DNA of 11,147 nucleotides from CAZYPU01 sp964649665 (GTDB lineage Bacteria > Omnitrophota > Gorgyraeia > JABMRN01 > RBG-13-46-9): NCBI GenBank assembly GCA_964649665.1, contig CAZYPU010000035.1, forward strand, positions 1 to 11,147. The letters run 5' to 3'. Positions 6,721-11,147 of the stretch are shown in pieces. Positions within the stretch are counted from its first letter, which is position 1, and each line of letters begins with the position of its first letter. The notes beneath the pieces are model-generated. The model saw only the letters and a list, made by a program, of their open reading frames with translations. It made no database searches and was not told the origin of the DNA. A program made the position numbers and the translations under genes.

Positions 6721-7529
6721 AGAAGCTCTCAATCGGCATAATAGGATGCGGCACGATAGGCTCAGAGCTTGCATGGGCGTCGACGGGGGTTCTTAAAGGG
6801 AAAATAGAAGTTGTAGCGCTCTACGATACAAAAAATGAAAAAAGCGAGAAGCTTTCGCGCACGCTTAAAAAAAGTGTCGCGGTAGGTTCCATGGAAGACC
6901 TTTTTAAAAGAGCAGACTTGATAGTAGAATCCGCCTCGAGCGCTGTATCTCTGGAGATAGTAAAAAAAGCTATAGAAAAATCAAAAACCGTCCTCGTCAT
7001 GAGCGTAGGCGGCCTGATTGCCTCCGCCGGCCTTTTAGAGGAAGCAAGGAAGAAAGGCGTCAATGTTTATTTTCCGAGCGGCGCTGTTTGCGGGATAGAC
7101 GGACTTAAAGCAGCCGGTATATCAAAAATAGAAAAGGTTACACTGACTACGAGAAAGCCACTCAGGGGATTGGAAGGGGCCCCGTATCTCAAGGAAAAAA
7201 ATATAGATATAAACGCCGTTACGGGTGAAAAAGTCCTATTTGAGGGCAGCGCCGAAGAGGCGGTTAAGGGGTTCCCGAAAAATATCAACGTGGCTTCGAT
7301 CTTGAGCCTTGCCGGGATAGGCCGGAAGAGGACAGGGGTACGCATTATTACCTCGCCGGAATATACGAAGAATTCACATGAAGTGGAAATATCGGGCGAT
7401 TTCGGAAAGATTACAACAAGGACGGAAAACGTTCCCTCCCCGAGGAACCCGAAGACAAGCGCTCTTGCCATTCTTTCGGCTATAGTAACGCTCGAAGGAA
7501 TAGCCGATAGCGTGAGGATGGGGACGTAG
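6717..7529 (+). CDS. nadX: L-aspartate dehydrogenase
   Basis: This NAD(P)-dependent enzyme of the TM1643/DUF108 type oxidises L-aspartate to iminoaspartate, the unstable substrate of NadA, and so replaces the FAD enzyme NadB. The 270-residue product has a Rossmann motif GIIGCGTIG (7-15), an acidic end of the second strand (ALYD, 34-37), ESASSAVSLEIVKKAI (71-86), YFPSGAVCGIDGL (118-130), FPKNINVAS (186-194), HEVEISGDFG (221-230) and NVPSPRNPKTSALA (238-251). These follow the family in order. The start overlaps the nadA stop as ATGA, which fits passing an unstable intermediate to the next enzyme. NadC was not seen in the window. Confidence in family and role is high; cofactor preference cannot be read. 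Confidence 0.92.
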   Translation: MKKLSIGIIGCGTIGSELAWASTGVLKGKIEVVALYDTKNEKSEKLSRTLKKSVAVGSMEDLFKRADLIVESASSAVSLEIVKKAIEKSKTVLVMSVGGLIASAGLLEEARKKGVNVYFPSGAVCGIDGLKAAGISKIEKVTLTTRKPLRGLEGAPYLKEKNIDINAVTGEKVLFEGSAEEAVKGFPKNINVASILSLAGIGRKRTGVRIITSPEYTKNSHEVEISGDFGKITTRTENVPSPRNPKTSALAILSAIVTLEGIADSVRMGT

Positions 7530-7562
7530 GTTTTGAATTTATTTAGAAAGGAGGTGAAATAA

Positions 7563-7811
7563 ATGGCGAAAATACTGGCTAAATGCGGTATAAAGAGGAA
7601 AAAGGGATATCTCTATTTTGTCGGAAAGAACGGAAGCGCTTATGAAACAAAGATGGCGCGCGGCAAAAAGAAAGGCGGCGGAAGGAAGATGATACACAAC
7701 TGCCGTGTAAAGAAGGAAAAGGGCTATCTTTATTTTATCGATAAGAAAGGCAACATCTGCAGCGCGAAAATGCAGCGCGGCGGAAAGAAGAAGAGAAGAA
7801 AGAGAAAATAA
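7563..7811 (+). CDS. small basic protein with two tandem ~33-residue modules, function unknown
   Basis: The 82-residue product is very rich in Lys, Arg and Gly and begins behind a strong AAAGGAGGTG ribosome-binding site with ATG at 7563. It consists of two similar modules, about residues 7-39 and 45-77, aligned without gaps and identical at 16 of 33 positions. The shared pattern is C-x-(I/V)-K-x-x-K-GYLYF-(V/I)-x-K-x-G, then KM-x-RG and a basic tail (KKKGGGRK in the first, GGKKKRRKRK in the second). No signal peptide or membrane segment is visible. The short beta-strand-like GYLYF cores with basic tails suggest nucleic-acid or ribosome binding, but that is inference. Each module has one conserved Cys (C8 and C46), too few for a zinc finger within a module; the second module has one more (C64). 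The 33-nt gap after nadX could make it the last operon gene. Confidence 0.75.
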   Translation: MAKILAKCGIKRKKGYLYFVGKNGSAYETKMARGKKKGGGRKMIHNCRVKKEKGYLYFIDKKGNICSAKMQRGGKKKRRKRK

Positions 7812-7820
7812 GCTTGAAAT

Positions 7821-7871
7821 TATACGAAGGTGCTTGTCTGCGCTAAAGCCGCCGGCAAGCACCTTTGTATA
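7821..7871 (+). repeat. 16-bp stem-loop between the basic protein gene and the glycosylase gene
   Basis: Arms TATACGAAGGTGCTTG (7821-7836) and 7856-7871 pair over 16 bp with one G-T wobble, around a 19-nt loop. It starts 9 nt after the basic-protein stop. No T-run follows, so an intrinsic terminator is not clear. It could protect the upstream mRNA 3' end or be a small palindromic repeat. Confidence 0.65.
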
Positions 7872-7890
7872 TTCTAAGCCCAAAAGAAAA

Positions 7891-8649
7891 ATGCGCCGCA
7901 AATTAAAGAATATCTATAATCAGCTCTATGCCCATTTCGGCCCGAGGCACTGGTGGCCGGCCAAGACGCCTTTCGAGGTCATGGTGGGAGCGATACTAAC
8001 GCAAAACACGGCCTGGTCAAACGTAGAAAAGGCCATAGAGAATCTAAAGAGAGAAAATGCCCTTTCTCTCCGAAAGATTAAGCGCCTGCCCCTTCGGAAA
8101 CTCGCAGCTCTAATAAAACCCTCCGGATTTTATAACGATAAGGCCAAAAAGCTTAAAGCGCTTGTTAAATTTTTGAACAATTTCTCCGGCGGACGCCTCG
8201 CAAGGCTTAGAGGGTCTCGCGTGGATTCTCTCAGGCAAGCGCTTCTTGGCGTCGCGGGCATAGGGCCGGAGACAGCCGATAGCATCCTTCTCTACGCGCT
8301 CGGGAAAAGTGTTTTTGTCGTGGATGCCTACACCAAGAGAATATTCGCCAGGCATGAACTAATATCCGAAAAGGCAACTTATGAAGAAATCCAAAATTTT
8401 TTTATGAGCAATCTCCCGAGGAATCCCGGGCTTTTCAACGAATACCACGCCCTTATCGTAGAGACAGGTAAGCATTTCTGTAAGAAGAAAAACCCGCGCT
8501 GCGAAATATGCCCTCTATCCGTCTTCGCCAAAAAAGTAGAATTTCAAAGTAGCTATGCTTCGGCGAATTCTCCGAAGCCTAACGCGAAATTAAGCGAAGG
8601 AGAAAAAGTGGTCAAAAGGGGTAAGAATATGGTATACTGTAATAAATAA
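7891..8649 (+). CDS. HhH-GPD DNA glycosylase, endonuclease III-related (MagIII/COG2231-like)
   Basis: This is a base-excision repair glycosylase of the helix-hairpin-helix superfamily. The 252-residue product has HFGPRHWWPAKTPFEVMVGA (15-34) and ILTQNTAWSNVEKAI (35-49), which is the style of the endonuclease III-related/MagIII group. The hairpin VAGIGPETAD lies at 121-130 and the catalytic Asp region VFVVDAYTKRIF at 141-152 (D145). Where endonuclease III has its lyase lysine (GVGRKTA) this protein has Glu127, so it is probably a monofunctional glycosylase, perhaps for alkylated bases. The C-terminal cluster motif is C197-x6-C204-x2-C207, but the expected fourth Cys is Ala213. The last ~35 residues come from palindromic and promoter-like DNA and look unrelated to the family. 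ATG at 7891 is preferred over an in-frame TTG at 7834, which lies inside a stem-loop. The ribosome-binding site is weak. Confidence 0.85.
   Translation: MRRKLKNIYNQLYAHFGPRHWWPAKTPFEVMVGAILTQNTAWSNVEKAIENLKRENALSLRKIKRLPLRKLAALIKPSGFYNDKAKKLKALVKFLNNFSGGRLARLRGSRVDSLRQALLGVAGIGPETADSILLYALGKSVFVVDAYTKRIFARHELISEKATYEEIQNFFMSNLPRNPGLFNEYHALIVETGKHFCKKKNPRCEICPLSVFAKKVEFQSSYASANSPKPNAKLSEGEKVVKRGKNMVYCNK
8557..8578. repeat. near-perfect 22-nt palindrome in the 3' end of the glycosylase gene
   Basis: GCTTCGG (8557-8563) pairs with CCGAAGC (8572-8578), and the inner GAA/TTC also pairs, leaving one mismatched pair. The context (AAAGTAGCTATGCTTCGG, then GCGAAATTAAGCGAAGGAG) resembles dispersed repeats of uncultured bacteria. 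It is translated in the tail of the glycosylase. Confidence 0.6.
8609..8638 (+). promoter_or_regulatory. candidate sigma70 promoter inside the glycosylase 3' end
   Basis: TGGTCA (8609-8614, 4 of 6 matches to TTGACA) and TATACT (8633-8638, 5 of 6 matches) are 18 nt apart, with a TGG just before the -10. It would transcribe the structured spacer and the EF-Tu-like gene at 8879. The weak -35 keeps this tentative. Confidence 0.4.
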
Positions 8650-8868
8650 CAAATGACAAAGCACAAAATTCTCCCGCCAATGCTTACGCGCTGCGGGATC
8701 CCGCAACATGTAAATATGGCGGGAAAAATAAATCCAAAGCACAAAATTCGAAATAAATCCAAAGCACAAAATCCAGGTGGTCAATTTTGTGTTTTGAGTT
8801 TAGTTAGCTAAGCCTATTTTATGCTTTTAGTTTTGTTATTTGTGATTTACTATTTGTTATTTAAAAAG
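8650..8868. repeat. repeat-rich spacer: A-rich left half, T-rich right half, nested palindromes
   Basis: The spacer between the glycosylase and EF-Tu-like genes is built of repeats. Two 22-nt direct copies of an AAATCCAAAGCACAAAAT-type unit lie at 8726-8747 and 8751-8772, with a looser copy at 8650-8671. The second copy pairs with ATTTTGTGTTTT at 8784-8795 across an 11-nt loop, and the far ends (ATAACAAAT near 8645, ATTTGTTAT near 8854) are also complementary. A separate GC-rich element at 8673-8723 has CCCGCCA/TGGCGGG arms around a perfect 14-nt palindrome TGCGGGATCCCGCA (8692-8705). Overall it resembles a MITE-like or dispersed intergenic element with no coding capacity. Confidence 0.65.
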
Positions 8869-8878
8869 GAGGTGCCTT

Positions 8879-9169
8879 ATGATATTCGGATTATTTAAGA
8901 AAAGAAAAGCGGTTGCGGAACTCGGCGAGCCTATCGGTGAAGTGACCCACTTTTTTCCGCATGTAAAGGCTGCCGTCATAAAATTAAAAAAGGACACGTT
9001 GTCTACAGGCGATACGATCTATATCAAGGGACATACCACTGATTTTGAGCAGAAAATAAAAAGCTTGCAGGCCAATCACGCGCCTATTGAAAAAGCAGAA
9101 AGGGGCCAGGAGGTGGGCTTGCAGGTGAAATCCAAGGTAAGGCACGGGGATAAGGTATACAAGCTATAA
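8879..9169 (+). CDS. small EF-Tu domain 2-like protein (translation elongation factor-like)
   Basis: The 96-residue product resembles the second, beta-barrel domain of translation GTPases. GEPIGEVTHFFPHVKAAVIKL (16-36) is the first strand pair, LSTGDTIYIKG (41-51) is the LxxGDxIxI strand typical of this barrel, and the second half reads FEQKIKSLQANHAPIEKAER followed by GQEVGLQV and GDKVYKL. No GTP-binding domain is present. Free-standing proteins of this kind are known in bacteria and archaea, and the same barrel occurs at the C-terminus of U32 peptidases; the molecular role is not established. ATG at 8879 follows a strong AAAAAGGAGGTG site. It stands alone behind a repeat-rich spacer and has a hairpin downstream. 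Confidence 0.82.
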   Translation: MIFGLFKKRKAVAELGEPIGEVTHFFPHVKAAVIKLKKDTLSTGDTIYIKGHTTDFEQKIKSLQANHAPIEKAERGQEVGLQVKSKVRHGDKVYKL

Positions 9170-9173
9170 GCCG

Positions 9174-9203
9174 CCTGCCTGCCGGTAAGGCAGGTAAGCT
9201 TTT
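9174..9203 (+). terminator. possible intrinsic terminator after the EF-Tu-like gene
   Basis: CCTGCCT (9174-9180) and AGGCAGG (9188-9194) form a 7-bp GC-rich stem with a 7-nt loop, 5 nt after the stop codon. It is followed by TAAGCTTTT, so the T-run is short and slightly displaced. It may instead be part of a dispersed CCTGCC palindrome. A second inverted repeat (AGCTTTTCCCGC at 9197-9208 with 9251-9261) follows. Confidence 0.45.
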
Positions 9204-9279
9204 CCCGCACGAAGATTCTCCTGTTGAACTTCAGCGAGATCCCGCCAAAAGCGGAAAAGCTATAAACGGAATTTTATAC

Positions 9280-9308
9280 TTGATATCACGTTAATTTTGT
9301 TATATAAT
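9280..9308 (+). promoter_or_regulatory. strong sigma70 promoter with -10 only 8 nt from the start codon
   Basis: TTGATA (9280-9285) and the perfect TATAAT (9303-9308) are separated by the ideal 17 nt in AT-rich DNA. Transcription should begin near 9314-9316, while the ATG is at 9317, so the mRNA would have almost no 5' leader. Confidence 0.8.
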
Positions 9309-9316
9309 TTGTCGGC

Positions 9317-9592
9317 ATGAAGAATAGAATATTTCACAAGGTACTCTTGGGGCTCGGTTTTGACTGTAAAGACGGGCACGTTCGTATAACGAAGGGCAAG
9401 AATTTCCGTCTGTACGGAGGTTCAAAAGAAACCCATGGCGTTATGCAGGAGAAGGCGATAAAGTTTAACGAGCATCTTAGCAAAAAGCGCAAGACGCTAG
9501 GGGGCTTGAGTAAAAAAGAGTTTTATGATATCGCCAAAAAAATTGGCCTGGAAGTGCCGGAGAAAAAAAAAGGCGATAAAAACCAGTCCTAA
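9317..9592 (+). CDS. small conserved-looking protein of unknown function
   Basis: The 91-residue, mostly basic product (starting MKNRIFHKVLLGLGFDCKDG) is not one I can assign. It has HVRITKGKNFRLYGGSKETH in the middle, then MQEKAIKFNEHLSKK, LSKKEFYDIAKKIGLEV and a lysine-rich end. A short N-terminal strand/turn region followed by two amphipathic helices looks likely. No membrane segment, signal peptide or metal motif is visible. I have a vague memory of similar short proteins with GGSxETHxxMQEKAIKFNE-like stretches in other uncultured bacteria, but cannot name a family. ATG at 9317 is fixed by a promoter ending 8 nt before it; there is no ribosome-binding site, consistent with leaderless translation. 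It is 70 nt upstream of the ferredoxin gene and may share its transcript. Confidence 0.75.
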   Translation: MKNRIFHKVLLGLGFDCKDGHVRITKGKNFRLYGGSKETHGVMQEKAIKFNEHLSKKRKTLGGLSKKEFYDIAKKIGLEVPEKKKGDKNQS

Positions 9593-9662
9593 ACTTATCC
9601 TCACGCGTTATTTACATTTTCAAAAAAAACAAATTGAATTCAAGATTGAAGGAGGTGAAATA

Positions 9663-9845
9663 ATGGCAAAAGTTACAGTTAACAAAGAGACTTGCACCGG
9701 GTGCGGACTTTGTTCATCACTTTGTCCGGAAGCATTCGAGATCGGCGATGACAACATCGCAAAAGTTAAAGGCGATTCATGCAAGGACCAGGATATAAAG
9801 GAAATAGCCTCCCAATGTCCGGTTGAAGCGATAACAGTGGAGTAA
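9663..9845 (+). CDS. ferredoxin, 60 residues, single [4Fe-4S] cluster
   Basis: This is a small electron carrier of the Thermotoga/Pyrococcus ferredoxin type. Cluster ligands are C11, C14, C17 (CTGCGLC) and C52 (QCPVEAI). C21 (in SSLCPEAF) and C40 are the remaining pair, placed much like the two cysteines that form a disulfide in the thermophile proteins. Only one four-Cys cluster set is present, unlike clostridial 2[4Fe-4S] ferredoxins. ATG at 9663 is chosen because an excellent AAGGAGGTG site lies about 6 nt upstream; extending the frame further upstream would run through an AT-rich spacer and the end of the previous gene. The next gene starts 2 nt after its stop. It probably serves general low-potential electron transfer; no partner enzyme is in the window. 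Confidence 0.93.
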   Translation: MAKVTVNKETCTGCGLCSSLCPEAFEIGDDNIAKVKGDSCKDQDIKEIASQCPVEAITVE

Positions 9846-9847
9846 TT

Positions 9848-10615
9848 TTGGCAGATTTCAAAAAAGTAGCCATAGATGCCGCCTTAAAGGCGGGCGCTTA
9901 TGTCAGCAAGAACACGGGTAAAATAAAGAACGTTCGCTACAAAGGCGAAATTAATATTGTTACGAATGTCGACAAGAAAGCCGAGAAAATCGCTGTCGGG
10001 GCAATAAGAAGGGTCTTTCCGGGCCACAATTTCCTTTGCGAAGAAGGAAAATACGCGAAGAAAAATTCGAATTTTACCTGGATAATTGATCCCCTGGACG
10101 GCACGACGAATTATCTGCACGGTTTTCCGTTTTTTTGCGTGTCGGTCGCGCTTGCCGACAGGGGAAGCGTTATAGCCGGCGCTGTGTATGACCCTATAAG
10201 ATGCGAACTCTTTCATGCGGAGCGTGGAAGGGGGGCTTTTTTGAATAAAAAGAAGATACATGTTTCAAAAGCAAAGAACCTAAAGAAATCCCTGCTTGCT
10301 ACCGGCTTTGCTTACAACGTGAAAAGGGCCAGGAAAAACAATGTTGACAACTTTGTTAAGTTCATGAAGAGCGCGCAGGCTGTAAGAAGGGCAGGGGCAG
10401 CTGCGCTGGATTTATGTTATGTTGCTTGCGGCCGTCTTGATGGATTCTGGGAATTGTTTCTCAAGCCCTGGGATACGGCAGCGGGCTTACTGATAATCGA
10501 AGAAGCAGGAGGAAAGGTAACCAGGTTTGACGGAACAAGGTATAGCGTATCTGACAAAGAAACCCTCGCCTCAAATTCAAAAATTCATTCCCAGATGGTA
10601 GCCAACCTAGTCTAA
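9848..10615 (+). CDS. inositol monophosphatase family protein
   Basis: This is an Mg2+-dependent phosphatase of the IMPase/FBPase superfamily, most like SuhB. The 255-residue product has INIVTNVDKKAE (35-46), the metal Glu in CEEGK (64-68), WIIDPLDGTTNYLHGFPFF (78-96) with metal-binding D81 and D84, GAVYDP (111-116), AGAAALDLCYVACGRLDGFW (182-201) and PWDTAAGLLIIEEAGG (207-222) with D209 as the third metal ligand. All catalytic motifs are intact. Substrate could be inositol-1-phosphate, fructose-1,6-bisphosphate, PAP or a histidinol-phosphate-like compound; the sequence does not decide. TTG at 9848 is chosen because GGAG lies 6 nt upstream, overlapping the ferredoxin stop region, and because the N-terminal helix fits the family. 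It is probably co-transcribed with the ferredoxin gene. Confidence 0.92.
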   Translation: MADFKKVAIDAALKAGAYVSKNTGKIKNVRYKGEINIVTNVDKKAEKIAVGAIRRVFPGHNFLCEEGKYAKKNSNFTWIIDPLDGTTNYLHGFPFFCVSVALADRGSVIAGAVYDPIRCELFHAERGRGAFLNKKKIHVSKAKNLKKSLLATGFAYNVKRARKNNVDNFVKFMKSAQAVRRAGAAALDLCYVACGRLDGFWELFLKPWDTAAGLLIIEEAGGKVTRFDGTRYSVSDKETLASNSKIHSQMVANLV

Positions 10616-10645
10616 ATTAGTAATCAAAAAAGTTAGTTTAACTTC

Positions 10646-10674
10646 TTGACAAGACCCTTTTGGCCTGCTATAAT
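10646..10674 (+). promoter_or_regulatory. perfect-consensus sigma70 promoter
   Basis: TTGACA (10646-10651) and TATAAT (10669-10674) match both consensus boxes at 6 of 6, with a 17-nt spacer. The predicted start of transcription is near 10681, giving a leader of about 50 nt before the ATG at 10730. Confidence 0.9.
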
Positions 10675-10729
10675 TAGGGTAACAAAAAGCTATAAATCGG
10701 TTAATATGCAACAAAGGAGAGAGTGGCAG

Positions 10730-11092
10730 ATGAAATATCGAACGATGATTGAAGTTATCTCTGAGGCGGAAAACGAGCATGATGCGTTGGACATAGCAGG
10801 GGAGTTCTTAAGAGGAAACCTTGAAAGCGGTGTCAGGATCAAGTCTCGAACAAAGCCCCTCAAATCCCATATATTGCTGCAGGTGACGGCCTTGTCGGCC
10901 ATCTTGCTTGTGTTTGCATTCACAGGGATAGAAATTTTCGGACATTCCAAAAGCATGTCTCGCGTATTTTTCGGAACGAAGAATACAAATGCCGTCCAGC
11001 CTCCGCTTAAGACCGGCAAAGGGGCGGATTTTAAAGAGACATGGAAGGAAGAGGAGCATAGAAAAGTACTCGATTACATAAAAGGCGAGTAA
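10730..11092 (+). CDS. small single-pass membrane protein of unknown function
   Basis: The 120-residue product has a soluble N-terminal part (KYRTMIEVISEAENEHDALDIA, 2-23), then GEFLRGNLESGVRIKSRTKP to about residue 43. One hydrophobic segment (ILLQVTALSAILLVFAFTGI, 48-67) is followed by a ~50-residue polar tail ending DYIKGE. Basic residues before the segment (KSRTKPLKSH) suggest the N-terminus is cytoplasmic and the tail is outside. The N-terminal part has the strand-helix pattern of a small alpha/beta domain. I do not recognise the family. ATG at 10730 has AAAGGAGA 9 nt upstream and a perfect promoter 56 nt upstream. An in-frame ATG at 10706 would place the ribosome-binding site inside the gene and is less likely. 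The strong promoter implies high or constitutive expression. Confidence 0.75.
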   Translation: MKYRTMIEVISEAENEHDALDIAGEFLRGNLESGVRIKSRTKPLKSHILLQVTALSAILLVFAFTGIEIFGHSKSMSRVFFGTKNTNAVQPPLKTGKGADFKETWKEEEHRKVLDYIKGE

Positions 11093-11147
11093 GTTAGTGT
11101 ACAATTTAAGTAGGTAGTAGGGGGCGTGGGAAAGAGTGAAAAGTAGC

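Noticed and set aside
7834..7890. TTG 7834 as start of the glycosylase gene
   Set aside because: It lies in the 5' arm of a 16-bp stem-loop with no ribosome-binding site, and the added residues have no family match. ATG 7891 fits the family N-terminus.
7539..7901. 120-codon open frame on the - strand over the basic-protein gene
   Set aside because: Hydrophobic residues arise from the Lys/Arg-rich codons read backwards. The + strand gene has a strong ribosome-binding site and an internal protein repeat, which the - frame only mirrors.
8553..8784. Open frames of 64-69 codons on the - strand around the repeat-rich spacer
   Set aside because: They are made of repeat DNA, have no start signal or motif, and overlap two unrelated elements.
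9525..9662. 46 extra codons upstream of the ferredoxin start
   Set aside because: They overlap the previous gene and an AT-rich spacer, while ATG 9663 has an excellent ribosome-binding site and gives a standard 60-residue ferredoxin.
9593..9662. Possible separate promoter for the ferredoxin gene (TTTACA-like box near 9611)
   Set aside because: No credible -10 at the right distance; read-through from the 9280 promoter is enough to explain expression.
10646..10729. Upstream extension of the membrane-protein gene from TTG 10646
   Set aside because: The TTG is the -35 box of a perfect promoter, so this stretch is not transcribed from that promoter.
11093..11147. Possible start of a next gene (GTG near 11136)
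   Set aside because: Only about four codons are visible before the window ends, which is too little to support a call.

Overview
The window reads as a bacterial chromosome fragment from an uncultured lineage, apparently a metagenome scaffold because a run of ten Ns joins two pieces. The genes are all on the + strand and tightly packed, with frequent GTG/TTG starts. The mix of genes is: lysine synthesis through LL-diaminopimelate aminotransferase, NAD synthesis through aspartate dehydrogenase plus NadA, small basic proteins, and many short palindromic or tandem repeats between genes. This recalls Candidatus Omnitrophota (PVC-related bacteria). That placement is an inference from memory of gene content and repeat style, not a phylogenetic result.

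Positions 1-4294 hold a lysine operon: lysA (5' end outside the window), dapF, dapA, dapB and dapL. Together they cover every step from aspartate semialdehyde plus pyruvate to lysine, and need no succinylase or acetylase genes. A perfect 36-nt palindrome lies between dapA and dapB. Two arrays of a 7-bp unit (AGCGGTA) bracket dapL, and each supplies the stop codon of the gene before it.

Positions 4335-4344 are an assembly gap. Directly after it lies a second, slightly different dapL-like 3' end. It overlaps the GTG start of folK, whose first ~40 codons are a palindromic dispersed repeat read in frame. Then follow panC, nadA and an aspartate dehydrogenase, with 2-nt spacing or overlaps (folate, pantothenate and NAD precursors). 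Most of the block from lysA to nadX draws on aspartate: DAP directly, pantothenate through beta-alanine, and NAD through iminoaspartate.

From 7530 on the content is mixed. There is a tandemly duplicated small basic protein of unknown function and a HhH-GPD DNA glycosylase of the endonuclease III/MagIII type lacking one iron-sulfur ligand. A repeat-rich 229-nt spacer precedes a small EF-Tu domain 2-like protein. Next come an unknown 91-aa protein behind a strong promoter that probably gives a leaderless mRNA, a 60-aa single-cluster ferredoxin, an inositol monophosphatase family protein, and a 120-aa single-pass membrane protein behind a perfect-consensus sigma70 promoter. No rRNA, tRNA, CRISPR array or transposase gene was seen.

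No clearly novel multi-gene system is visible. The most unusual signals are the repeats that enter reading frames or create stop codons, the dapL/folK junction hidden by the gap, and the small lineage-type proteins.
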